Shown piece by piece: positions 15,753-23,195 of a DNA stretch of 36,996 nucleotides (position 1 is its first letter; each line of letters begins with the position of its first letter). A model generated the notes under the pieces. That model was not told where the DNA came from and made no database searches. It saw only the letters and a program-made list of their open reading frames with translations. The translations under genes were made by a program, and so were the position numbers. The stretch covers positions 1-36,996 of the forward strand of contig CAMJQS010000006.1 of assembly GCA_946408105.1 (NCBI GenBank), read 5' to 3'. This DNA is from an uncultured Selenomonadales bacterium (GTDB lineage: Bacteria > Bacillota > Negativicutes > Selenomonadales > Selenomonadaceae).

Positions 15753-16523
15753 TTGAAAGTAGAACGAATTCATCAAATTCACGAATTGCTCAAGGAAAGA
15801 AAGCGCGTATCACTCGACGAGCTGTGTGAAATTTTTGATGTGTCAAAAAATACAATCCGTCGCGACATAGCCGAACTGGAAGAGGACGGGATTATCCGAA
15901 AAGTTTACGGCGGGATTGTGCTCAAAGAAGCGGAGATAACTTCGCTGGAGCCTTTTTCCGCGCGCGAAATACGCAACATCAACGAGAAAAAAATTATCGC
16001 CGCAGCGGCCGCCGCGTTGGTCAATGACGGCGAAGTTATTTATATCGATTCGGGGACGACGACAATGCATTTGCTCCCGCACTTGGCCGAGAAAAATTTT
16101 TTGACGATCGTCACGGCCAGCGTCTACGCTCTCGAACTGGCGACGCGCTACAACAATTTAAACGTCGTGGCGACGGGCGGAAATCTTCAGCCGCCGATAA
16201 AAGCTCTCGTCGGGGCAAGCGTGGTGGACTGCATAAGAAATTATAACTTCTCGAAAATTTTTTTGGCGAGCACAGGCATTTCAATCGAACACGGCGCGAC
16301 GAACGCTTCGCCCCTTGAGTGTGAAGTCAAACGCGAGCTCGTCAAAAAATCTTGCGCGAAATATTTGCTCGTCGACAACTCCAAATTCGACGTTGCCTCG
16401 CTGATGACTTACAGCAACTTAAACGACATCGACCACGTTGTCACCGACAAGGAGCCTCCCGAAAAATATCTCGACTTCTTCAAAAAAAATTCCGTCAATC
16501 TTATCTTGCCCGAAGACGATTAA
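15753..16523 (+). CDS. DeoR-family transcriptional repressor, probably of the inositol operon
   Basis: A 256-residue repressor. The N-terminal DeoR helix-turn-helix (residues about 1-57) contains VSLDELCEIFDVSKNTIRRD and ends in RKVYGGIVL. The C-terminal ISOCOT-type effector domain begins near residue 75 and has the DSGTTTMHLL phosphate-binding loop (about 101-110). Bacillus IolR is of the same family and is released by a phosphorylated inositol intermediate. Here the gene is divergent from the inositol operon, which supports an IolR role. The start is TTG with a very strong GGAGGAGG nine bases upstream. It ends at a terminator shared with the iolG-like gene. Confidence 0.88.
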   Translation: MKVERIHQIHELLKERKRVSLDELCEIFDVSKNTIRRDIAELEEDGIIRKVYGGIVLKEAEITSLEPFSAREIRNINEKKIIAAAAAALVNDGEVIYIDSGTTTMHLLPHLAEKNFLTIVTASVYALELATRYNNLNVVATGGNLQPPIKALVGASVVDCIRNYNFSKIFLASTGISIEHGATNASPLECEVKRELVKKSCAKYLLVDNSKFDVASLMTYSNLNDIDHVVTDKEPPEKYLDFFKKNSVNLILPEDD

Positions 16524-16561
16524 AAAAAAGACAGCTCGCTTATGACAAGTGAGCCGTTTTA
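16524..16561. terminator. Bidirectional terminator between deoR-type gene and iolG-like gene
   Basis: GCTCGCTT (16534-16541) pairs with AAGTGAGC (16547-16554), with one wobble and a 5-base loop. An eight-A tract on the left becomes the T tract on the minus strand, so it best terminates the leftward iolI-iolG transcript. On the plus strand it is followed by CGTTTTAT. Confidence 0.75.
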
Positions 16562-16601
16562 TAGCATTTGTTGGATTAGGGTCTTTGGGAAGGAGAATAA
16601 A

Positions 16602-17612
16602 TTATTTGTAGAAGTCGGGACGATCCTTGAAGTTGATGGGAACGATTGCGCCGTCGGACTGTTGAGATTTTACAAGAGCGTCGGCAGTGCAGGTTGCAAG
16701 GTAGCCGTCCCAAGCGTTCGGGCCGCTGACAACGCCTTTGGCCGCCTCGTTTACCCAATCTTGAACTTCTTCGTCGTAAGCGTCATGGAAACGAACGAAG
16801 CAATCGGTATCAATCGTCGTGGAGACCTGCGCGCCTTTGCGGAAGCTCGGATAGAGCGGTTGCGGCATTTTGATTGCGCCGTCTTCGCAGACGACTTCGC
16901 AGTTGATGTCGTAACCGAATTTGCAGTTTACGAAAACTTCATCGTCGACGCAAATTCCGTTCTTCGTGCGGAGCAACATAATCTGCGGGTCTGCCAGATG
17001 ATCTGCGGCGTATTTGGTTTTGCGCGGGAAGAGAACTTGCGCGGAGACAAAATCGTCGTTTACGAGCCAGTGGATAACGTCAATTTCATGAATGGCGGTG
17101 TCGTCGACGGCCATGCGCGTGGTGTAGCTGTCGGGGACGACGGGGTTGCGGTGCGTGCAGTGAACGATTAAAGGTTCGCCGTATTCGCCCGATTGAATCG
17201 CGGCTTTGACTTGACGATAGCCTTTGTCGTAGCGGCGCATGAAGCCGAGCTGGATTAAATGTTTGCCGGATTTAATTTCGGCGTCGATAACTTCCAAGCA
17301 ATCTTCGGCGGTCGTGCACAGCGGTTTTTCGCAGAAAATTCTTTTGCCTGCTTTGACAGCTTCGAGCAGGCTTTCTTTGTGAGCAAAGCCGGGGCTGACG
17401 ATGAACACGGCCCGGACGTTTGCGTCGTTGATGAGGTCTTTGCCGTCTTTGTAAATTTTGCAACCTTCGCCCGCGAGAGCCTGTCCCTTTTGCGCGAGAG
17501 CTTCAACCATGTCGGCAACGGCGACGACCTGCGCGCCTTGAATGCGTTCGGTAATTCTTTTGATGTGATCGCGACCCATGCCGCCGCAACCGATGACACC
17601 TACGTTAAGCAT
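16602..17612 (-). CDS. iolG: Gfo/Idh/MocA oxidoreductase, probable inositol 2-dehydrogenase
   Basis: A 336-residue NAD(P)-dependent dehydrogenase. It has a Rossmann domain with GCGGMG (8-13), the EKP motif (95-97) and the C-terminal alpha/beta domain with AIHEIDVIHW (about 173-182). Such enzymes oxidise myo-inositol or its isomers to inososes. It lies directly after iolI in a two-gene operon, so a role in inositol entry is likely. It is one of four family members in this window, so its exact stereo-substrate is uncertain. The ATG at 17612 follows GGAGGT by seven bases. Confidence 0.82.
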   Translation of the reverse strand: MLNVGVIGCGGMGRDHIKRITERIQGAQVVAVADMVEALAQKGQALAGEGCKIYKDGKDLINDANVRAVFIVSPGFAHKESLLEAVKAGKRIFCEKPLCTTAEDCLEVIDAEIKSGKHLIQLGFMRRYDKGYRQVKAAIQSGEYGEPLIVHCTHRNPVVPDSYTTRMAVDDTAIHEIDVIHWLVNDDFVSAQVLFPRKTKYAADHLADPQIMLLRTKNGICVDDEVFVNCKFGYDINCEVVCEDGAIKMPQPLYPSFRKGAQVSTTIDTDCFVRFHDAYDEEVQDWVNEAAKGVVSGPNAWDGYLATCTADALVKSQQSDGAIVPINFKDRPDFYK

Positions 17613-17636
17613 AATTCTTACCTCCAAAAATTTTTC

Positions 17637-18479
17637 TCAACCAAAATTCTTTTTAATGACGGCTTCGGCGTGTTCCTTGCCGAGTCTGTAAACGTCGTTG
17701 GGGTTCATGCGATAATATTCGGGGCGGAAGAGTTCGACGGACACAACGTCCTGCGCCCAGCCGATTTTCTTGAGCGTCTGGAAAATTTCGTCGAGGTTGA
17801 TGCAGCCCGTGCCCGGCCAAAGTCTGTCTTCGTCGAGGAGCGCGCCAATCGGGAAGTCTTCCGTGTCGTTGAGGTGCACGATAAAAATTTTCTTGCCGTC
17901 GGCTTTGGCGAGGTCTTCAATCTTCGAGTCCATGCCGTGGAAGTGGAAGCAGTCCAAAGTTATTCCGACGTTGGGCATGTCGACCGCTTGAATAATTTCG
18001 TAAGCTTCGCCGAACGTGTTAATCGAGGCGGCGGGGTGCCCGATGAATTCGACGGAAACGCGCATGCCGTATTCGCCCGCAATGTTGCCCATTTCCTTCA
18101 GGCAGGCGATTGCCGACTTGTGAATCTCGGAGCGCGTAACTTTTTTCAGTTCGACGGTCGGAACGGTGATGACGGTTTTGCAGCCGATTTTCTGTCCCCA
18201 TTCGCACATCTGCTTGAGCTCGTCTTTAATGCCCTGCCAACCTTCGGGGCTGCGGTTGTTGAAGAAGCAAAGCGTGTTGAACGCCAGCGGCGCAATGTTG
18301 TGAGCCTTGAAAAATTCCGCGAGCTCTTCAATCGAGTGTTCGGCCAAGTAGTCGCGCATCCTGTCCATCGTGCGCGGTTCGATCATATCGTAGCCGTACT
18401 TTTCCGCGAGGAGAATATCCTGCTCCAAAGACATCGCCTGACAGTTCAGAGCGGTTGCCTCGTTCATGCTGAGTTTCAT
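17637..18479 (-). CDS. iolI: 2-keto-myo-inositol isomerase IolI
   Basis: A 280-residue TIM-barrel enzyme that closely follows Bacillus IolI along its length: KLSMNEATAL at the start, YDMIEPRTMD, PLAFNTLCFFNNR, VEFIGHP, LDCFHFHGMDS, DTEDFPIGALLDEDRLWPG and VELFRPEYY. IolI interconverts 2-keto-myo-inositol and 1-keto-D-chiro-inositol, linking D-chiro-inositol to the main pathway with a divalent metal. GGGAGGG lies before the ATG. A lone -10-like TATAAT is at 18523-18518 with no good -35. iolG follows 24 bases downstream. Confidence 0.94.
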   Translation of the reverse strand: MKLSMNEATALNCQAMSLEQDILLAEKYGYDMIEPRTMDRMRDYLAEHSIEELAEFFKAHNIAPLAFNTLCFFNNRSPEGWQGIKDELKQMCEWGQKIGCKTVITVPTVELKKVTRSEIHKSAIACLKEMGNIAGEYGMRVSVEFIGHPAASINTFGEAYEIIQAVDMPNVGITLDCFHFHGMDSKIEDLAKADGKKIFIVHLNDTEDFPIGALLDEDRLWPGTGCINLDEIFQTLKKIGWAQDVVSVELFRPEYYRMNPNDVYRLGKEHAEAVIKKNFG

Positions 18480-18575
18480 CTTTTAAAACCCTCCCAAAAC
18501 TTTTTTACGTTGCTTGAATTATAATTGCTTGTAAAGTTTTTCGCTTGAAATATTCTGCGCAAAATTTTTTTCTGC

Positions 18576-18626
18576 AACAAAAAAACGGCCGCTTATTGTA
18601 AATTTTTGCAAGCGGTCGTTTCGTTT
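18576..18626 (-). terminator. Terminator after the opp/SbmA-like operon
   Basis: AACGGCCGCTT (18584-18594) pairs with AAGCGGTCGTT (18610-18620), one wobble, 15-base loop. On the minus strand it is followed by a run of T, just past the end of the ABC transporter gene. Confidence 0.85.
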
Positions 18627-18635
18627 AAAAAAATT

Positions 18636-20336
18636 TCAAACAATCGGACGCAAATTATAATTTCCTGCGCCGTCCAAATTTAATTCCGTGTCGTGAAGTT
18701 TAAACAGCGTGGAGCGATGGCCGACGCTGACGATTGTAACTTTCGGCAACTCTTCGCGAAGAAGTTCGTACATTTCAATTTCGCGCGGCTCGTCGAGTGC
18801 GCTCGTTGCCTCGTCCAAAAAAATGTAATCGGGCTTGGATAAAATCACTCGCGCGAAGGCCAGCCGCTGTTGTTCGCCCAAAGATAAAATTCTGCTCCAG
18901 TCTTCCGCCGCGTCGAGTTTATCAATCAGCGCGGGCAAGTCGACCAGCCGCAAAATTTTTTTCAGCGCGTCGTCGGGCGGAGAATTTTTTTCGGCCGAAG
19001 GATAGATTAAAGCGCGTCGAAGTGTCCCCAGCGGCAGATACGGTTTTTGCGGCAAAAACATCACGCGCGAATTTTCCGGCAAAGAAATTTCGCCCGAAGC
19101 GTGCGCCCAAATGCCCGCCAACGTTCGGAGCAAAGTCGACTTGCCGCAACCCGATGCGCCCGTCACGAGCAACGACTTTGAATTTTCCAGTTGAAGAGAA
19201 AGTTTTTTCAAAAGCTCGCGACCCGTCGGAAGTGAAACGTTCAGCGCGGAAATTTTTAATTCGGGAGCCGTCGCGGTCGTCACGGAGCTGCGAATTTTTT
19301 TTGCGTCGTCCATGTGTTCGGTGAAGCCCGCCAGTCGATTGATGACCGCCGCCAAAGTTGCCAGCGTGTCGTATGCATTGACAAAAAAGCTCAGCGCGTC
19401 TTGCACACGCCCGAACGCCGAAGAAATTTGCATGAGCCCGCCCAACTGAATTTCCTTGGAAAAATATCTCGGAGCCGCCATGAGGAGCGGAACGATAACC
19501 GCCAGCTGTGCGTAGCCGTTCGAGTAAAAATTTAAGTGCTTGGTCTTCTTCATCAGCTGCCAATAATTTTTTATGACGTTGGAAAATTTCAAGTTGAAGC
19601 CTTCAAGCTCGTTCGGTTCGCCGCGATAAAAAGCAATGCTCTCTGAATTTTCGCGGACGCGCATCATGCTGAAACGAAAGTCCGCCTCGTATTTCTGTTG
19701 GTCGAAGTTCAAGCCGATTAATTTTCGTCCGACTTTGTGCGCGAAAAAAGTTCCGACGCCCGAATAAATTAACGAGAACCAAAACATGTAGCCCGCGATG
19801 ACAATTTCCGTGCCGCCCAAATTAAACGTGAACGAGCCGCTTAAATTCCACAGCACCACACCGAACGCCGCCAACGTCGTCATCTGTTTTAAAAAGTCGA
19901 TGAGCAAAGCCAGCGACAAGTTGACGAACTGCCCGATGTCCTCCGATATACGCTGGTCGGGGTTGTCCGTCGCGTCCTGCAAGCGATAATAAATTTGTCC
20001 GCCCATCCACGAGCGCAAATAATTTTCCGTCATCCACGTGCGCCACTTTATCTGCAACATTTGCCGCAAGTAGACCGCGTAAACCGCAATCATTATGTAA
20101 ATGAACGCAATCGCGCTGAAGCGTCCGAGCAACGGGAAAAATCTTTCTTCCTCATAATTTTGCAGCGCGTCCCAAAAAATTTGATACCACTCGTTGAGCT
20201 GAACGAGCAGATAAACCATGGCGAAGTTCATCGCAATGACGACCGCCAACAGCCCGCGCGCCTTCCATTTTTCTTCCGACGACCAATAACCTTTGAACAA
20301 TGCCCAGAAGCCGCGAAATAATTTTTTTGCGTCCAA
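18636..20336 (-). CDS. SbmA/BacA-like ABC transporter (fused permease and ATPase)
   Basis: A 566-residue half-transporter. The N-terminal membrane domain of about 340 residues has the SbmA/BacA/YddA pattern (QIFWDALQNY near 54, WRTWMTENYLRSWM near 100, DNPDQRISEDI near 126). The ATPase domain has Walker A GASGCGKST, signature LSLGEQQR and Walker B YIFLDEATSALD, at about 393-401, 484-491 and 504-515. Family members move peptides, peptide antibiotics or cobalamin/fatty acyl groups inward. It follows oppD-oppF closely, next to the peptide cassette. Start: TTG at 20336, six bases after GGAGGG; an in-frame TTG two codons earlier abuts that site. Confidence 0.85.
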   Translation of the reverse strand: MDAKKLFRGFWALFKGYWSSEEKWKARGLLAVVIAMNFAMVYLLVQLNEWYQIFWDALQNYEEERFFPLLGRFSAIAFIYIMIAVYAVYLRQMLQIKWRTWMTENYLRSWMGGQIYYRLQDATDNPDQRISEDIGQFVNLSLALLIDFLKQMTTLAAFGVVLWNLSGSFTFNLGGTEIVIAGYMFWFSLIYSGVGTFFAHKVGRKLIGLNFDQQKYEADFRFSMMRVRENSESIAFYRGEPNELEGFNLKFSNVIKNYWQLMKKTKHLNFYSNGYAQLAVIVPLLMAAPRYFSKEIQLGGLMQISSAFGRVQDALSFFVNAYDTLATLAAVINRLAGFTEHMDDAKKIRSSVTTATAPELKISALNVSLPTGRELLKKLSLQLENSKSLLVTGASGCGKSTLLRTLAGIWAHASGEISLPENSRVMFLPQKPYLPLGTLRRALIYPSAEKNSPPDDALKKILRLVDLPALIDKLDAAEDWSRILSLGEQQRLAFARVILSKPDYIFLDEATSALDEPREIEMYELLREELPKVTIVSVGHRSTLFKLHDTELNLDGAGNYNLRPIV

Positions 20337-20350
20337 GTTCAACCCTCCAA

Positions 20351-21235
20351 CTAATCCAAAACAAAATGTTCGTCGTTTATTCGGCGCATGGTTCGGTTTT
20401 CGTAGTTCGCGGCGGCCGCGTCGTAGGAAATCAGCTTGCGATTTTTTTCAACGACGGGATTCGGTTGCGGCACGGCCGACAGCAAACTTTGCGTGTAAGG
20501 GTGCGCGGGATTGGAAAAAATTTCTCGCGTCGAGCCGGTCTCAACCAAGTAGCCTTTGTGCAAGACGCCGATTCTGTCCGAAATATATTTCACCATGCTC
20601 AAGTCGTGCGCGATGAAAAGATACGCGCAATTCGTTTCGTGCTGAATGTCTTTCATCAAGTTGACGACCTGCGCCTGGATTGAAACGTCGAGCGCGGAAA
20701 TGCATTCGTCGGCGATGATAAGTTTCGGATTCATGACGAGCGCGCGCGCAATTCCGACGCGTTGACGTTGCCCGCCCGAAAATTGTTGCGGGTATCTTTC
20801 GGCGTGCGCGGGGGACAGCCCGACTTTTTTTAAAATCTCGCCGATAATTTCGTTGCGCTCCTTCCGACTTGAATAAAGTTTGTGAATGTCCAAACCTTCG
20901 CCGATAATGTCGCCGATTTTCTTTCGCGGATTCAAAGAGGACATCGGGTCTTGAAAAATCATCTGCATATTTTTTCTCAAGCGTCGCCAAATTTTTTTGC
21001 TCAAGTCGCCCGAAATTTTATCGCGGTTGAAAAAAATTTCGCCGTCGGTCGGGTCGTACAGCCGAATGATGCTGCGCCCGATTGTCGTCTTGCCGCTTCC
21101 CGATTCGCCGACGAGCCCGTAAGTTTCGCCGGGAAAAATTTCAAACGACACGCCGTTGACGGCCTTGACCGTGAAGGAGCGCGAAATTTTAAAATGCTGT
21201 CGAAGATTTTTTACTTTAAGCAAAGGCTCACTCAT
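20351..21235 (-). CDS. oppF: Oligopeptide ABC transporter ATP-binding protein OppF
   Basis: A 294-residue ATPase of the Opp/Dpp peptide importer, forming the motor with OppD at the inner membrane face. Walker A is GESGSGKT (43-50), signature FSGGQRQR (152-159), Walker B LIIADE (172-177), then SALDVSIQAQV. The residue after the Walker B glutamate is Cys where Pro is usual (ADEC for DEP). The C-terminal peptide-transporter extension (GYLVETGSTREIFSNPAHPYTQSLL) confirms the family. It overlaps oppD by eight bases. The SbmA-like gene follows within 15 bases. Confidence 0.93.
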   Translation of the reverse strand: MSEPLLKVKNLRQHFKISRSFTVKAVNGVSFEIFPGETYGLVGESGSGKTTIGRSIIRLYDPTDGEIFFNRDKISGDLSKKIWRRLRKNMQMIFQDPMSSLNPRKKIGDIIGEGLDIHKLYSSRKERNEIIGEILKKVGLSPAHAERYPQQFSGGQRQRVGIARALVMNPKLIIADECISALDVSIQAQVVNLMKDIQHETNCAYLFIAHDLSMVKYISDRIGVLHKGYLVETGSTREIFSNPAHPYTQSLLSAVPQPNPVVEKNRKLISYDAAAANYENRTMRRINDEHFVLD

Positions 21236-22271
21236 AACCTGCCGCCTTTCTCGAACGCATTAATCTGGATTTTAATTCGGCGGGCAATTCGATTTTGGGT
21301 GCGTTGGGGTGAAGGAGCCACGTCGCCGCGAAATGTGTTTCCGAAATTTTAAACATGGGCGGCTCTTCCCGCTCGTCGATTTTCATTGCGAATTTGTTTC
21401 GCGGAGCAAAAGCGTCGCCCTTGGGCTCGTGCAAAAGATTCGGCGGCGAACCGGGGATTGAGTATAAGCGGTCGTCATCAGTCTCCAGGTCGGGCATGGC
21501 CGAGAGCAAACCCCACGTGTACGGGTGGCGCGGGTCGTAAAAAATTTCTTCGACGGTGCCGACTTCAATCACTTTGCCCGCATACATGACGTTCACGAAG
21601 TCCGCAACCTTCGCGACGACGCCCAAATCGTGCGTGATATAAATTACCGACAAATTCATTTCGGCTTGAATGTCTTTAATCAAATTTAAAATGCGCGCCT
21701 GAACCGTGACATCGAGGGCGGTCGTCGGCTCGTCGCAAATTAAAATTTTCGGCTCGCAAGAAAGAGCAACGGCAATCACGACGCGTTGACGCATTCCGCC
21801 CGAAAGTTGGTGCGGATAATTTTTCATGCGGCGTTCGGCCTCGGCAATGCCCACGAGATTTAAAAGTTCGACGGCTCGTTTGCGGGCGTCCGCCGCAGAA
21901 ATTTTTTTGTGCAGAAACATTCCTTCCATAATCTGTTCGCCGATTGTCATTGTCGGGTCGAGGCTCGTCATAGGGTCTTGAAAAACCATCGCGATTTGTT
22001 GGCCGTTAATTTTTTGCCGCAAATCTTTTTTACTCAACGTGAGCAAGTCGGTTTCGTTGTAAAAAATTTTTCCGCTGTTGATGACGGCGTTTTGGTCGAG
22101 CAAACCCGTGACAGCCTTCATGGTGACGGACTTACCCGAACCGCTTTCGCCGACGAGCGCGACGGTTTTTCCTTGCGGCAAAACAAAATCGACGCCGCGT
22201 ATCGCGTGAACGTTTCCGGCGTTCGTTCGGAAGGTTATATCCAAATTTTTTATCGACAGAATATTTTTCAT
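21228..22271 (-). CDS. oppD: Oligopeptide ABC transporter ATP-binding protein OppD
   Basis: A 347-residue ATPase, partner of OppF. Walker A is GESGSGKS (41-48), signature LSGGMRQR (156-163), Walker B ILICDEPTTALD (176-187), followed by the C-terminal motif around YDPRHPYTWGLLSAMPD. The ATG at 22271 follows GGGAGG by six bases. An in-frame GTG six codons earlier is less suited. It is separated from oppC, its expected operon neighbour, by about 900 bases that carry two oppositely oriented peptide genes. No clear promoter for it was found in 22272-22405. Confidence 0.93.
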   Translation of the reverse strand: MKNILSIKNLDITFRTNAGNVHAIRGVDFVLPQGKTVALVGESGSGKSVTMKAVTGLLDQNAVINSGKIFYNETDLLTLSKKDLRQKINGQQIAMVFQDPMTSLDPTMTIGEQIMEGMFLHKKISAADARKRAVELLNLVGIAEAERRMKNYPHQLSGGMRQRVVIAVALSCEPKILICDEPTTALDVTVQARILNLIKDIQAEMNLSVIYITHDLGVVAKVADFVNVMYAGKVIEVGTVEEIFYDPRHPYTWGLLSAMPDLETDDDRLYSIPGSPPNLLHEPKGDAFAPRNKFAMKIDEREEPPMFKISETHFAATWLLHPNAPKIELPAELKSRLMRSRKAAGYE

Positions 22272-22320
22272 GACGCCTCCCGCGTGCACAAATCTTTAAT
22301 CAAAGCTTAAGAAACTTTGC

Positions 22321-22349
22321 GTAACAAGGCCGAAGCCGATTCGTATAAG
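22321..22349 (+). promoter_or_regulatory. Peptide-regulon promoter B
   Basis: GTAACA (22321-22326), 17 bases, TATAAG (22344-22349), then GGGACAGAAAGG. Boxes and spacing equal those of promoters A (3870-3898) and C (22826-22854), whereas the 17-base spacer sequence is largely different. That points to the boxes themselves being conserved. Confidence 0.7.
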
Positions 22350-22405
22350 GGACAGAAAGGAAAAATCAAACAAACCAAAAAAAATTTTAAAGGAGACTGA
22401 TTAAA

Positions 22406-22753
22406 ATGACAAACGCAATTCTCAAAGAGGAAATCCTGAAGGACGAAGAACTCGAACAAATCGCAGGCGGCAATCGCGACGAGTTGGCTTTGGACACGCA
22501 GCTTTTCAACACAATGGGCGGTCGCATAAAAGCCTATGACTTGGACGACATCACCAACACGAACGTCAACGGAATCTCCGCAAGAATCACTTCGCTTTAC
22601 GCCAAACTCGGAATTGAAGTGAAGTACAACGACCTCGGAGCAAGCAACTATTACATCGACGGGAAATGGATTCCTCGCAACCAGGCAGTCACCGAAGCCC
22701 TCAATCGCGCCGGCTATCACAACATCGACCCCAAACCCTTCCAGATTCCCTAA
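22406..22753 (+). CDS. Double-glycine leader peptide, bacteriocin-like
   Basis: A 115-residue product of unknown function. The leader of about 22 residues is acidic and ends in DEELEQIAGGN, a standard double-glycine site. The mature part of about 93 residues has no cysteine, contains KLGIEV and SNYYIDGKW, and ends proline-rich (DPKPFQIP). The K-L-G-I and N-Y-Y elements match the two peptides at 2973-3695. AAAGGAG lies about ten bases before the ATG. It is read opposite to the opp genes on both sides and has its own promoter and terminator. Export and activity are inferred from the leader type only. Confidence 0.8.
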   Translation: MTNAILKEEILKDEELEQIAGGNRDELALDTQLFNTMGGRIKAYDLDDITNTNVNGISARITSLYAKLGIEVKYNDLGASNYYIDGKWIPRNQAVTEALNRAGYHNIDPKPFQIP

Positions 22754-22772
22754 TCAAACCGAATCCCTCCCA

Positions 22773-22798
22773 GCCTCGACAAACGTCGGGGCTTTTTT
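22773..22798 (+). terminator. Terminator of the 22406 peptide gene
   Basis: GCCTCGAC (22773-22780) pairs with GTCGGGGC (22785-22792), one wobble, AAAC loop, followed by six T. The same stem with one extra loop base terminates ispG at 35572-35592. Confidence 0.85.
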
Positions 22799-22825
22799 GT
22801 CGTCTCGAAAAATTTTTCGGAGTGT

Positions 22826-22854
22826 GTAACAAAATTTTCTAATCTGCGTATAAG
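22826..22854 (+). promoter_or_regulatory. Peptide-regulon promoter C
   Basis: GTAACA (22826-22831), 17 bases, TATAAG (22849-22854), then GGAACAGAAAG. Nearly the whole segment is the same as promoter A on the other side of the window. Confidence 0.75.
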
Positions 22855-22895
22855 GAACAGAAAGAAAAAATTAAGCAAACACAAAGGAGTTGAGA

Positions 22896-22922
22896 ATGAC
22901 AAAACAAATCGAACGGCAATAA
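22896..22922 (+). other. Mini-ORF (8 codons) before the 50-residue peptide gene
   Basis: Reads M-T-K-Q-I-E-R-Q-stop, with AAAGGAG six bases before the ATG, which is good spacing. The last six codons are conserved at 3796-3828. It could be a translated leader or the remnant of a truncated peptide gene (the 22406 peptide also begins M-T). Confidence 0.45.
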
Positions 22923-22976
22923 AAAATCACCGGGCGCGAATCAAAAAAATTTTAAAACGAAAAGGAGAAATGAAAA

Positions 22977-23129
22977 TTGAAAAACGAAATCAACATCCGT
23001 AAAGAAGAGATGATGAATTTGGAACAACTCGACAACGTAGCAGGCGGCAAAATTGGCAAGCCTTGGGTTCCTCCCGGCAGCCGCGACCTGATTAATAAAA
23101 TCAAAGACTTCATTAAACGAATTTTTTAA
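22977..23129 (+). CDS. Small double-glycine leader peptide (50 residues), putative antimicrobial or signal peptide
   Basis: A 50-residue product of unknown function. The leader has the pattern MMNLEQLDNVAGG, ending in a double-glycine site after residue 24. The mature peptide would be 26 residues with seven Lys/Arg and two Asp, a PWVPPG segment and a C-terminal stretch (LINKIKDFIKRIF) with the spacing of a cationic amphipathic helix. The start is TTG at 22977, nine bases after AAGGAG. This is supported by the twin locus, where an ATG occupies the same place after an identical 31-base block. A terminator follows. Confidence 0.75.
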   Translation: MKNEINIRKEEMMNLEQLDNVAGGKIGKPWVPPGSRDLINKIKDFIKRIF

Positions 23130-23164
23130 TCGAATATCAACCTTGCCATAATCAGTCAGAAAAT

Positions 23165-23195
23165 CCCTTCGGCGAAAGTCGGAGGAATTTTTTTT
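23165..23195 (+). terminator. Terminator of the 50-residue peptide gene
   Basis: CCTTCGGC (23166-23173) and GTCGGAGG (23178-23185) form an 8-bp stem with two wobbles, capped by GAAA and followed by AA and a T run. On the other strand it follows the oppC stop, so it may also end the oppABC transcript, though the T tail there is poor. Confidence 0.75.

Larger units (their letters stand above)
22826..22976 (+). repeat. Duplicated peptide-cassette leader, copy C
   Basis: This is the counterpart of 3696-3898 (minus). From the promoter through the mini-ORF the two copies differ at only a few positions, and the last 31 bases (22946-22976), which hold the ribosome binding site, are identical. Between mini-ORF and ribosome-binding block this copy is shorter. 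Confidence 0.85.

Noticed and set aside
18518..18523. TATAAT as promoter of iolI-iolG
   Set aside because: No acceptable -35 at 15-19 bases and no TGN extension; noted in the iolI entry only.
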